Below are positions 17,297 through 26,175 of a DNA stretch of 64,000 nucleotides, one piece after another. Under the pieces are notes generated by a model, which saw nothing but the letters and a program-made list of their open reading frames with translations, did not search any database and had not been told where the DNA came from. Numbering within the stretch: the stretch's first letter is position 1; every line of letters begins with the position of its first letter. Source of the stretch: Psychrobacter sp. AH5 (lineage in GTDB: Bacteria; Pseudomonadota; Gammaproteobacteria; Pseudomonadales; Moraxellaceae). Location of the stretch: positions 496,001-560,000 of the forward strand of contig NZ_JAMBMT010000001.1 of the NCBI RefSeq assembly GCF_040371085.1, written 5' to 3'. Both the position numbers and the translations under genes were made by a program.

Positions 17297-18355
17297 TTAT
17301 TCTATAGGTTGTTCAGTAGCTGCCAGTATTTGCAAAATTTGATTATGAATATCTTGCCACCACCAAACGAAGGCTATGACGATAATGAGCATCACTATCC
17401 AAGGAAGTATTTGCTCAATGAGGCTAGTTTTAGCCGGTTCTGGCATAAAACTTTTGGGGTCAATATAAGTCGGATAATGACTGATGTAACTATCGCGATT
17501 ACCCTCATCAGTATCGATAGTAGTAGATTCTTTACCAGCAGTTTTAGCCCCTTTAGTTAAGTTTACAGGGATTTGGCTGTTATTATCAGCAAATATATTG
17601 GTAAGTGGCGGATTATTATCAATAACTTGGTTACTATTGACAAAAACATTATGAGAGTGGCTTGCATAGCTTTGTTGCACAGCGTTTTGATAAGCCATTT
17701 GCGCCTCAGCTATAGCCGCTTGTTGTGCTTGCTCGTGCTGACGATAGATCCAAGCAATAGGTAGCGCAATAATCAACCCGGTAATAGCGCCGCCGATATG
17801 ACCGGCATTATCGATACCTGGCACTGCAAAGCCGTACACTAAGTTGATACCCATAATGAGAACTAAGCTTTTTAGATTGAGCACCATGCCATTGACCGAC
17901 ATCTTAAAAAACGCCGCTACTAGTAACGCTGCACCGATGCCCATGATACCGCCTGATGCGCCAGCGGATAGACCGGGCTGGCCGCTACCGTCTATGATAG
18001 CTTGCCAAGTCACCTGATTATTTAGCACATTACCGCCGACTACCGCTAATAAAAATAACGCCAAAAATTTAGCAGAGCCAAACATCGGCTCGGCGATTTG
18101 ACCAAAAAAATACATCGCAAAGCTATTAAACAATAAATGCATCAGGCCAATATGTAAAAACCCGCTACTCACTAAGCGCCAAGGCTCATCGCCTAGAGTA
18201 TAAGGCAAAGCATTTGCGCCCCAATTCAATAGCTGCTCAGTAGAGGGGTTATTGGCATCAACGCCGGTTAGCAGCTGGATTATAAACAGCCCAATAAAGC
18301 TGATTAGTAATAAGGTAGTGACAGGTGCAGTACTAAATAATTGTTTTAGAGTCAT
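17297..18355 (-). CDS. rhomboid-family intramembrane serine protease
   Basis: A polytopic protease of 352 residues that would cleave transmembrane substrates. Six core membrane segments are present. EPWRLVSSGFLHIGLMHLLFNSFAM carries the H-x-x-x-N-type oxyanion residues, GASGG has the catalytic Ser134, and NAGHIGG the catalytic His186. After the core there is a long cytosolic or periplasmic Gln/Ala- and Asn/Ser-rich region (about 205-315) and a seventh hydrophobic segment near the C-terminus (IEQILPWIVMLIIVIAFVWWW). It is followed by the MipA-family gene 66 bases downstream on the same strand; a shared transcript is possible. Confidence 0.92.
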   Translation of the reverse strand: MTLKQLFSTAPVTTLLLISFIGLFIIQLLTGVDANNPSTEQLLNWGANALPYTLGDEPWRLVSSGFLHIGLMHLLFNSFAMYFFGQIAEPMFGSAKFLALFLLAVVGGNVLNNQVTWQAIIDGSGQPGLSAGASGGIMGIGAALLVAAFFKMSVNGMVLNLKSLVLIMGINLVYGFAVPGIDNAGHIGGAITGLIIALPIAWIYRQHEQAQQAAIAEAQMAYQNAVQQSYASHSHNVFVNSNQVIDNNPPLTNIFADNNSQIPVNLTKGAKTAGKESTTIDTDEGNRDSYISHYPTYIDPKSFMPEPAKTSLIEQILPWIVMLIIVIAFVWWWQDIHNQILQILAATEQPIE

Positions 18356-18512
18356 AAATGAGGCTAATTATTGATAGAGGTGGCTTTGGTGTAACTGCTA
18401 AGAGTATAAAGGCTAAGAGCGCTATAAAAAAGAATAGCTATGTATCAAAGCACTAAGCCTAAAGCTTTGCTATGGCAAACGGACAAAAAAGACTATTTAG
18501 CAATACTCAGCG

Positions 18513-19721
18513 CTACCAACGCATCGGCGCCAGATACGGCAAAGCGGATTTGAGCTGCTCATAACTGCCATTGACTAAGATATCATCGGTGACTTTGTTA
18601 ATATCGGTATGACCACAAAACGCCATAGTGATATCGCACTCGTTATAAATTAGCTCCAGCGCCCGGCGCACCCCATCCTCGCCATAAGCGCCCAATCCGT
18701 ACAGAAAGGCACGACCGATCATGGTACCATTAGCGCCTAACGCTATGGCCTTGAGCACGTCTTGCCCTGAGCGAATACCACTATCGAGCCAAATCTCAAT
18801 CTGACTATTCTCCGCCCGCACTGCTTGCACGATATCGCTAAGCGCGGCGATAGAGGAGGGCGCGCCATCGAGCTGACGACCGCCATGATTGGACACCACC
18901 AAAGCATCCGCGCCGCTACGTGCCGCCAGTATCGCATCCTCAGGCTCCATAATACCTTTTATAATCAGCTTGCCGCCCCATTGATCTTTGATACGCGCCA
19001 CATCGTCCCAGCTTAGCCCCGGATCAAACTGCTCCGCCGTCCATGCCGAGAGTGAGGAGATATCCTCGACATCTTTGGCATGACCGACGATATTGCCAAA
19101 GGTGCGCCTTTTTGTGCCCAGCATATTTAGACACCATTCAGGCTTGGTCATCAGATTGAGGATATTAGCCAAAGTTGGCTTGGGCGGCGCGGAGAGGCCG
19201 TTTTTGATATCTTTGTGCCGTTGGCCCAGCACTTGCAAATCCGCGGTTAATATTAGCGCCGAACAGTTTGCAGCTTTGGCGCGGCGTATTAGATTCGCCA
19301 TAAAGTCTTGATCGCGCATCACATAGAGCTGAAACCAAAACGGCGCACTAGTATTCTCAGCGACATCTTCAATCGAGCAGATACTCATGGTCGACAAGGA
19401 AAAAGGAATACCGAATTTTTCAGCGGCGCGCGCGGCATGAATCTCGCCATCCGCCCACATCATGCCCGTAAATCCGGTCGGTGCAATAGCGACAGGCATG
19501 GCTACTTTTTCGCCAACCATAGTCGTTGCCAGCGAGCGATTTTCCATATCGACCAGTACCCGCTGACGCAGTTTGATACGATCAAAGTCGGTCTCGTTAT
19601 TGCGATAAGTGGTCTGCGTCCATGAGCCTGAATCGACATAATCATAAAACATGCGCGGCACTTTGCGCGCGGCTACTTGGCGCAGATCTTCTATTTCGGT
19701 AATTTTACTCAAATCTTTCAT
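18513..19721 (-). CDS. lldD: FMN-dependent L-lactate dehydrogenase
   Basis: A quinone-linked enzyme at the inner membrane that oxidises L-lactate to pyruvate. It is of full length (402 residues) and has the alpha-hydroxyacid oxidase fold: FYDYVDSGSWTQTT near the N-terminus, FMN-contacting PVAIAPTGFTGM, LILTADL, Lys255 in LIIKGI, and the catalytic His279 in SNHGGRQLDGAPSS. Other family members (glycolate or mandelate oxidation) cannot be fully excluded, but the LldD reading fits best. No lactate permease lies next to it. The glutaredoxin-like gene is 42 bases upstream on the same strand. Confidence 0.9.
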   Translation of the reverse strand: MKDLSKITEIEDLRQVAARKVPRMFYDYVDSGSWTQTTYRNNETDFDRIKLRQRVLVDMENRSLATTMVGEKVAMPVAIAPTGFTGMMWADGEIHAARAAEKFGIPFSLSTMSICSIEDVAENTSAPFWFQLYVMRDQDFMANLIRRAKAANCSALILTADLQVLGQRHKDIKNGLSAPPKPTLANILNLMTKPEWCLNMLGTKRRTFGNIVGHAKDVEDISSLSAWTAEQFDPGLSWDDVARIKDQWGGKLIIKGIMEPEDAILAARSGADALVVSNHGGRQLDGAPSSIAALSDIVQAVRAENSQIEIWLDSGIRSGQDVLKAIALGANGTMIGRAFLYGLGAYGEDGVRRALELIYNECDITMAFCGHTDINKVTDDILVNGSYEQLKSALPYLAPMRW

Positions 19722-19763
19722 AGCAGTCTCGAGATTGTAATATTAGTTATTTTAGTGCTGGTT

Positions 19764-20081
19764 TTATACTATTAATTGCTGCAAATCCAATACCGAAAAA
19801 GGGTAATCTAAACGCTGTGTTGGCGTGAGAACTACAGGGATAGCGGTAGCCAATTGCATCATGAGCGCCTCATCAAAGTCGCTGATATCGACATAGTGAT
19901 AATGGATAGGCTCTACCGCTGCTAATTGCCTCATTAGACCTTCAGCGATATCACATAAATGACAGCCCGTAGTGCCTAGCAGCCAACATTGCTGAGATTT
20001 TTCAGCATCGCCAAACCTAGGCAGCTGGTTTGTAATAGCGTCACGCAGCTGCTTGACAGCTGTATAGTCATTAGTAGTCAT
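19764..20081 (-). CDS. glutaredoxin-like protein (DUF836 family)
   Basis: A 105-residue thioredoxin-fold protein with the redox pair CHLC in LLGTTGCHLCDIAEGLMRQ, the cis-proline segment AIPVVLTP, and an N-terminal extension of about 28 residues. It resembles the small glutaredoxin family DUF836, of unknown partner. It lies 42 bases upstream of lldD in the same direction, so the two may be cotranscribed. Confidence 0.82.
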   Translation of the reverse strand: MTTNDYTAVKQLRDAITNQLPRFGDAEKSQQCWLLGTTGCHLCDIAEGLMRQLAAVEPIHYHYVDISDFDEALMMQLATAIPVVLTPTQRLDYPFSVLDLQQLIV

Positions 20082-20427
20082 AGTTATATTCTTATTAGCA
20101 TCATAGTTACCTTGCCTATAGTAGGCTAGTGAATAGCAGTTTTAAGCCATTTAAACTTGTGGTCTATTAGCAGCTTGCCCTTATTGCCTGTAATTAAAGT
20201 TTTGTTTGCAAGATACAGACATGATAGAGAAATCGTCTAAATAATGACAGTCTCAATGTGAGCGACAATGCTAATAACAGCGATTGTAACAGTGACAGCG
20301 AATGTGAGATTGGGTAAGATAGCTTGCCGATAGTTTTTATCACGGCTCATTTTATGGCTTTATTTTGAGGCAAGGCGACTAAACACTGATATTAAGTGAC
20401 CTCTTCACCCATTTGGATATTTTGCGC

Positions 20428-21105
20428 ATGACGAGTTTTGGCAGTTTTTTCAAGCGTTTATTAGGAGCGATTATCCTGATAATTGTCGCTTTTCATTTAT
20501 TAGTAGCCGCGCTGCTACTGATATGGAAGTTTCAGCCTATCAATAATAGTATGTTTATGCTGACTCATAGATTGACAGGCGGCGAGGTCACGCAGCAGTG
20601 GGTGGAGTATGATGCTATTGCCAAATCTGCTAAGCAAGCGGCGATAGTCAGTGAGGATTCGACCTTTAGCCAGCATCATGGTTTTGATATGAAAGGTATA
20701 AAAGATGCCCAGAAAAAAAACGAAGCTACTGGCAAGACCTCAGCAGGCGGCTCAACGATCACCCAGCAATTGGCCAAAAATCTATTTTTGACCTCACATC
20801 GCTCTTATGTGCGTAAGGCTGACGAGGCGGTTATTACCTTAATGATAGAAACTCTATGGGATAAGCAGCGTATCTTGACCGCGTACCTTAATGTGGCTGA
20901 ATTTGGTAACGGTATCTACGGTATTGAAGCGGCAGCCAATCATTATTTTGATAAATCAGCGGCCAATCTCAATCGCGATGAGTCGGCGCTACTGATTAGT
21001 ATGCTCACCAATCCTAAATATTATCAAGACAATCAAGGCGATAGACGCTTGCGTAATAAGCAGCGCATTGTCAAAAAACGCATGAAAAACGCAGTATTAC
21101 CTTAA
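20428..21105 (+). CDS. mtgA: monofunctional biosynthetic peptidoglycan transglycosylase
   Basis: A GT51 glycosyltransferase that polymerises lipid II into glycan strands in the periplasm. A single N-terminal membrane anchor (about residues 8-33) precedes the GT51 domain, with catalytic Glu76 in the SEDSTF motif, GGSTITQQLAKNLFL, RKADEAVITLMIE and NVAEFGNGIYGIEAAA. There is no transpeptidase domain, which separates it from class A PBPs. ATG at 20428 is preferred to an in-frame TTG at 20413; ribosome binding signals are weak for both. It stands alone on this strand before ppk1. Confidence 0.95.
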   Translation: MTSFGSFFKRLLGAIILIIVAFHLLVAALLLIWKFQPINNSMFMLTHRLTGGEVTQQWVEYDAIAKSAKQAAIVSEDSTFSQHHGFDMKGIKDAQKKNEATGKTSAGGSTITQQLAKNLFLTSHRSYVRKADEAVITLMIETLWDKQRILTAYLNVAEFGNGIYGIEAAANHYFDKSAANLNRDESALLISMLTNPKYYQDNQGDRRLRNKQRIVKKRMKNAVLP

Positions 21106-21336
21106 AAGCTCTGACACTTAATAAAGCGCTACTAGTCCTCTAACGACAAACCAAAGCATTTACGCTAGTATGGATATTATCAGCATTATAATCCTAGTAC
21201 TATGATTCTAATACTATGATTTCAGCACTATGATCTAAGTATTACAATGTGGATTAATCAATATAAATATAGCTAAGTTTGAATAACGACTACTTCTTAA
21301 TAATGATTGGGTTTGAACACGATAGGGAGCAATAAT

Positions 21337-23565
21337 ATGGCGGATAGCAAGCAGAAAATGGCGAGTGTCAATACTATCAATACTAGTACTGATAATAATA
21401 GCAATAATGAGCAAATCGCTGAAAATAGCCCTAAGCATTTAGCTGCCGAGCACCTAACTCATATCGACTGGCAGCGCTCGGGCGATGGTAGTTATTCGCC
21501 AAGCAGCTATATCAATCGCGATTTGTCGTTATTACAGTTTAATCTACGGGTATTGGCACAAGCGGCGAGTCCTCGCCATCCGCTATTAGAACGGTTGTTT
21601 TTTTTGATTATATTCTCCTCCAACATGGATGAGTTTTTTGAGATTCGAGTCGCTGGTATTATGCAAAAGCTCAATATCGGTGATGTGGCTAGCAGCCCGC
21701 ACGGTATGCGCCCAAGCGAGATCTTAAGCGAGATATCAGCGGTGGCTCATGACGCTATCGACGAGCAGTACCGTATCTTAAACGAAGATATCTTGCCAGC
21801 GCTCGCTGAGGAGGATATTCGTTATTTGCGCCGTGATGAGCTAAATAGCGAACAGTCAGCTTGGATGAAACGCTACTTTATTGAGCAAGTCTCGCCGGTG
21901 TTGACGCCTATCAGTATCGATCCGGCGCATCCTTTTCCGCGTCTGGTCAATAAGAGCCTAAACTTTATCGCCACTTTGGAGGGTAAAGACGCCTTTGGCC
22001 GCGATATTAATCTAGCTATTGTGCCGGCGCCGCGCAGTTTGCCGCGCGTCATTCGTCTGCCTGATGAGCTAACGGGCGGCAAAGAGCATCATGTTATGCT
22101 CTCAGCGGTGATTCATGAGCACGTCGGCGAGCTGTTCCCAGGAATGAATGTCACCGGTTGTCATCAGTTTCGCTTAACTCGCAATGCTGATTTGGATCTG
22201 GCTGATGACGTCGATGATATTGCCAAGGCGCTAGAGGGCGAGCTTGAAAACCGCCGTTTTGGTGATGAAGTTCGTTTGGAGGTTACCACCGATTGTCCAA
22301 CGCCTATCAGCGATTATCTGCTTAACGAGTTTGATTTGCATGACAATCAGCTCTACCGCGTCAATGGACCGGTGAATCTTACCAGGCTATTATTTGATTT
22401 TAATATTCCCAAACTACGTTATCAGTCCTTTACCCATATCGTACCCAAACCCTTTCGCCGTGAGTTTGACAAGCTCGATCGTAGCACCAGCATGTTCGGT
22501 GCTATGCGTAAAGGCGATGTGTTAGTTCATCATCCTTTTCATGCTTTCTCGCCTATTGTCAATCTACTTTGGCAAGCGGCAAGTGATCCCAAAGTACTAG
22601 CGATTAAGCAGACCTTGTACCGCTCGGGCACTAATTCAGAGATTGTACAAGCATTGGCAGCAGCAGCTCGCAATGGCAAAGAAGTCACCGCGGTGATTGA
22701 GCTGCGAGCGCGCTTTGATGAAGCCTCCAATATTGCCGTTGCCAACTTTTTGCAAGAAGCGGGCGCGGTAGTGGTTTATGGCATTGTCGGTTACAAAACT
22801 CATGCCAAGCTGATGCTTATTGTGCGCCGCGAGGATGACCGCATTCGCCGCTATGTACATCTAGGCACTGGTAATTACCATGCTGCTAATGCCAAAGCTT
22901 ATACCGATTATGGGCTGTTTACTGCTGATGCCGATATCTCAGAAGATGTGCATAAGATATTTCAAGAGCTTACTGGTATGGGCAAACCTGCTAATCTCAA
23001 AAAACTACTGCATGCACCTTTTACCCTACATGATAAATTGATGAGCTTTATCGATGATGAGATTGCTCATGCCAAAGCGGGCAAGCGCGCGCATCTAATC
23101 ATCAAAGTCAACGCGCTAACCGAACGTCGCTTGATCAGTAAGCTATATGACGCCTCGCAAGCAGGGGTCAAAGTTGAGCTTATTTTACGCTCTATTTGCT
23201 GTTTGCGTCCCCAAGTAGCTGGCCTGTCTGAGAATATAACCGTGCGCTCCATAGTAGGTCGTTTTTTAGAGCATACACGTATCTATTATTTTTATAATAA
23301 TGGCGTGGAGCGCATGTATTTGGGCAGTGCCGATTGGATGGATCGCAACCTGTTTCACCGAGTCGAGGTAGCTTTTCCGATAGAAGACAAAAAAATATTT
23401 AAGCAAATTTATGAGGATGGCTTACAAAACTATCTAAAAGATAATGTGCAAGCTTGGACGCTAGCGGGCGACGGTCATTGGCAGCAGCTGCGACCTGCTC
23501 ATAACGAGACGCCGCATATAGCCCAAGACCATTTACTTAATATTATCAATCATGTTAGCCCATAG
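21337..23565 (+). CDS. ppk1: polyphosphate kinase 1
   Basis: The enzyme reversibly makes inorganic polyphosphate from ATP. A polar Asn/Ser-rich leader of about 45 residues precedes the family core: [34 protein letters not shown], and the phospholipase-D-like domains with the phosphorylated His489 in KTHAKLML and the second site in [24 protein letters not shown] lies 7 bases upstream of the ATG at 21337; the TTG at 21307 is rejected. Four small hydrophilic proteins are encoded directly downstream on the same strand. Confidence 0.96.
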   Translation: MADSKQKMASVNTINTSTDNNSNNEQIAENSPKHLAAEHLTHIDWQRSGDGSYSPSSYINRDLSLLQFNLRVLAQAASPRHPLLERLFFLIIFSSNMDEFFEIRVAGIMQKLNIGDVASSPHGMRPSEILSEISAVAHDAIDEQYRILNEDILPALAEEDIRYLRRDELNSEQSAWMKRYFIEQVSPVLTPISIDPAHPFPRLVNKSLNFIATLEGKDAFGRDINLAIVPAPRSLPRVIRLPDELTGGKEHHVMLSAVIHEHVGELFPGMNVTGCHQFRLTRNADLDLADDVDDIAKALEGELENRRFGDEVRLEVTTDCPTPISDYLLNEFDLHDNQLYRVNGPVNLTRLLFDFNIPKLRYQSFTHIVPKPFRREFDKLDRSTSMFGAMRKGDVLVHHPFHAFSPIVNLLWQAASDPKVLAIKQTLYRSGTNSEIVQALAAAARNGKEVTAVIELRARFDEASNIAVANFLQEAGAVVVYGIVGYKTHAKLMLIVRREDDRIRRYVHLGTGNYHAANAKAYTDYGLFTADADISEDVHKIFQELTGMGKPANLKKLLHAPFTLHDKLMSFIDDEIAHAKAGKRAHLIIKVNALTERRLISKLYDASQAGVKVELILRSICCLRPQVAGLSENITVRSIVGRFLEHTRIYYFYNNGVERMYLGSADWMDRNLFHRVEVAFPIEDKKIFKQIYEDGLQNYLKDNVQAWTLAGDGHWQQLRPAHNETPHIAQDHLLNIINHVSP

Positions 23566-23721
23566 CTTGGGGTAATACGAGCTAACAGCTTTGAGCGAGG
23601 TTACAAACTGTCTGGTAACCTCACATTTATTCACATATTGATACGGCAGTACACTAGTGACTCTCCTGTTATCCTTTCTATAATTAGTAATCAAAATTAG
23701 TAGCTAAGACAGGAGTATTTT

Positions 23722-23889
23722 ATGAGTAATGACAAAAAGTCAGACTTACAGCAAGCGGCTCAAGAGGTAGATACTAAGCAAATTAAAGAGAATCTAGAGC
23801 AAAATAAATCCTCAGATAAGCCGGAAAAGCTAGCCGAAGACGATAAAACGCCTTTTATAGAGAATGAGTCTCGTACTGATAAAGAGTAA
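23722..23889 (+). CDS. small hydrophilic acidic protein (55 aa)
   Basis: A short gene with AGGAG 6 bases before its ATG. The 55-residue product (MSNDKKSDLQQAAQEVDT...) is almost entirely charged or polar (Lys, Asp, Glu, Gln, Asn, Ser), has no aromatic residue except one Phe, and no cysteine. It is predicted to be disordered, like a hydrophilin-type stress protein. It is the first of four such genes in a row, each with its own ribosome binding site. Function is unknown. Confidence 0.65.
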   Translation: MSNDKKSDLQQAAQEVDTKQIKENLEQNKSSDKPEKLAEDDKTPFIENESRTDKE

Positions 23890-23979
23890 TTATTAAGCCA
23901 ATTACCTAGTTATTCAGTTATAAAATAGCGATTTATCATTTAGTTAATAGTATAAAAATAATAAAGCGAGGGATATGTC

Positions 23980-24279
23980 ATGGTTAATAAGTCAACAATG
24001 AGTAATAAGCGCAGCCAAGGGGCTCTTGATAATACAGGGCCTAATGATGAAGAGGTAGTACCGGTCAACGATCCAGTAGTGGCTAAACGCGAAAACCCCA
24101 AGGATAGTTATGAAGGTCGCAAACATGAGCCCGAAATAGACGGTCCACAGCAAAAGTCGGAAGAAACTGATGAAGTCTACGCCGATCCGCGTAAAGAAGA
24201 GGATTTACCAGCAGGCGGCAAAAACGTTGGCGACTTAAACGCTTATGATTTGAGCCAAAAAAACAATAATCTTGATTAA
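23980..24279 (+). CDS. small hydrophilic protein (99 aa)
   Basis: A 99-residue product with no hydrophobic core: rich in Asp, Glu, Lys, Asn, Pro and Gly, with motifs EEVVPVNDPVV and EEDLPAGGKNVGDLNAYDLS. Predicted disordered and cytoplasmic. CGAGGG lies 7 bases before the ATG at 23980. An overlapping ATG at 23975 in another frame is quickly stopped. It shares composition with its neighbours on both sides. I do not recognise a characterised family. Confidence 0.7.
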   Translation: MVNKSTMSNKRSQGALDNTGPNDEEVVPVNDPVVAKRENPKDSYEGRKHEPEIDGPQQKSEETDEVYADPRKEEDLPAGGKNVGDLNAYDLSQKNNNLD

Positions 24280-24340
24280 CTATCTCCTAAAAAATCACCG
24301 CTTATAAAATTAATAATAAAGTCATAATAAGGATAATAAT

Positions 24341-24730
24341 ATGCAGACTAATGATCCTGCCTTAACCAAAACTCGTATTGTAAATGATGAAACCGATGGC
24401 AATGTTGCTGCTGAGACTCGTACCCATCATGTCGGTTTAGACCACAAAAATATAGACCATGAACAAATAGAAGAAAATACTACGGTTAATAAAGGTACAG
24501 ATACCTTCAAAGAAGATATCGTCGAGACTGAACATGTCAATGACGATGACAATCCTGCGCGCCAGCCAGATCGCCGAGATCAGCAAGGCAGCACTCCTTT
24601 TGATGAAGGCATCAACGATGAGACACTAGGTAGCGAAGAGCCAAAAAGTGACGAGCTGACCGATATGAATCGCTATGCCACTATTGATAATGCTCAGACT
24701 CGTATTTTAAACCCTGATGAAAAGGATTAA
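24341..24730 (+). CDS. small acidic hydrophilic protein (129 aa)
   Basis: A 129-residue, strongly acidic protein (Asp/Glu/Thr/Asn rich) with no signal peptide, membrane segment or cysteine. Repeated short acidic-polar blocks such as NDETDGN, HVNDDDNPARQPDRRD and FDEGINDETLGSEEPK suggest disorder. AAGGA sits 7 bases before the ATG. The ETLGSEEPKSDELTDMNRYA stretch looks like the most conserved-type segment, but no family is recognised. Confidence 0.7.
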   Translation: MQTNDPALTKTRIVNDETDGNVAAETRTHHVGLDHKNIDHEQIEENTTVNKGTDTFKEDIVETEHVNDDDNPARQPDRRDQQGSTPFDEGINDETLGSEEPKSDELTDMNRYATIDNAQTRILNPDEKD

Positions 24731-24850
24731 GCTATCGTTTTATAAGCTCAGCTCTTACTAATGGATAGCGTTTAATAAAGGATAGCGTCAAAATTCGAGT
24801 AGCAAGCTGACAAATAAATTTTATGATAAATGACGGATAAGGATGGACTG

Positions 24851-25036
24851 ATGAACAAGGGTAACAATCAATATAAATTAAGAGATGCGGATGATAACGA
24901 AGGAATTGTCCCTGATGACGCTCTACAAAAGGTCAACCCGGCAGCGGCTGAACGAGCAACAGCCGATCACGATCCGCATAATGTAGTCAAAGATCATAAG
25001 CAAAATGATACCAGTGTCACTGAAACTAAAGAATAA
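24851..25036 (+). CDS. small hydrophilic protein (61 aa)
   Basis: The last of four consecutive small hydrophilic genes. From ATG 24851, which has AAGGA 8 bases upstream, the product has 61 residues (MNKGNNQYKLRDADDNEG...). It is rich in Asp, Asn, Lys and Ala, with a NPAAAERATADHDPHNVVKDHK segment. An upstream in-frame ATG at 24830 lacks a ribosome binding site. A strong plus-strand terminator at 25117-25163 ends the cluster. Confidence 0.65.
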   Translation: MNKGNNQYKLRDADDNEGIVPDDALQKVNPAAAERATADHDPHNVVKDHKQNDTSVTETKE

Positions 25037-25116
25037 ACCTAAATATAAAATGCCAATATAAGTATATAAGTATCATTACATAAGTGTTAATGCATAAAAA
25101 GTACTAGCCTATAAGC

Positions 25117-25163
25117 AGCCATTATCTCAGTGTTATTCTTTAACAAAGAGATAATGGCTTTTT
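25117..25163 (+). terminator. terminator closing the small-protein cluster
   Basis: Perfect 12-base arms AGCCATTATCTC (25117-25128) and GAGATAATGGCT (25148-25159), followed by a T5 run on the plus strand. It lies just before the end of the convergent miaE gene. Confidence 0.85.
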
Positions 25164-25168
25164 AACGT

Positions 25169-25849
25169 CTATGCTGGCGTGCCACTATGAAAGCGCAGCT
25201 CAGTATCGGGACTGGCGATAAGCTCAGCTTCCACCTCTCTAAAAAACGCTACTCGCGCATCTATAGCATCGCTAGATAACGACTGAGCTAGTTTTAGATA
25301 ATCCTCAAAATGACGGCTCTCAGATTTGAGCAAGTAGCGATAATATTTAGCTAAGCGTTCATCATCTATCACCTCGCTTAGCGCGGCAAAGCGTTCACAA
25401 GAGCGTGCTTCAATAAACGCTCCAATAATTAACACATCAATCATCGCTGCAGGCTCATAGGTGCGCTTATGCTTTAGCATACCTTTGGCATAACGTCCGG
25501 CGCTTAGGTTTTGCCAGTCTTGACCGCGCTCATTCATGATGCCTAGTACTTGCTCATAGTGCAGCATCTCCTCACGCACAAGCTGCGCCAGCTTACGCTG
25601 CAAGTCCTCAGAGAACTCATAGCGAAACATTAGATTCATCGCTGTGCCCGCGGCTTTTTTTTCACAATTAGCGTGATCTTGAATAATAATAGGTAGATTA
25701 TTCAACGCCGCTTGTAGCCATGCTTTTGAGGTTCTATTACCTAAGAATGCGTAGATAGCGGATAGATCTACTTTTATGGGCGCTCGCAATTGGATGACGT
25801 CGATACTATCCTCTGCTACTAAAGGACTATCTATTAACTCACTGTGCAT
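25169..25849 (-). CDS. miaE: tRNA-(ms2io6A)-hydroxylase
   Basis: A non-haem diiron oxygenase that hydroxylates the isopentenyl group of ms2i6A at tRNA position 37. It has 226 residues and a four-helix ferritin-like fold. Ligand motifs are visible in order: HANCEKKAAG, REEMLHYEQV, GAFIEARSCERF and ESRHFEDY. Those Glu/His pairs are the expected iron ligands. It is monocistronic and convergent with the small-protein cluster. The substrate base is made by MiaA and MiaB, which lie outside this window. Confidence 0.92.
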   Translation of the reverse strand: MHSELIDSPLVAEDSIDVIQLRAPIKVDLSAIYAFLGNRTSKAWLQAALNNLPIIIQDHANCEKKAAGTAMNLMFRYEFSEDLQRKLAQLVREEMLHYEQVLGIMNERGQDWQNLSAGRYAKGMLKHKRTYEPAAMIDVLIIGAFIEARSCERFAALSEVIDDERLAKYYRYLLKSESRHFEDYLKLAQSLSSDAIDARVAFFREVEAELIASPDTELRFHSGTPA

Positions 25850-26175
25850 AAGTGTCTCTTTTTTATCAGCTAAGGTTTTTAGAAATGATTACTTACAGTT
25901 TAGACATACTCATAAGTCATATCAGCCGCTAACCCTGATTATACTATCTAGCGTAGATGGGCTATAGGCTATCATAATTATATAATGCGAACATTTATTT
26001 TCTAAATACCATATTGTTGTTTATTTCTCTTTTTGATAGTAGGATAATCTTTAGTTTTAAGGTCAGTAATAAAAGATTACCCGTCCTAAGCCCACCTCCG
26101 CAACTTTAAGATGAGGGTTGAATGTTACCTCATCAGAAAACTCACTACGAATCTATCTATTATAAGGACATCACT

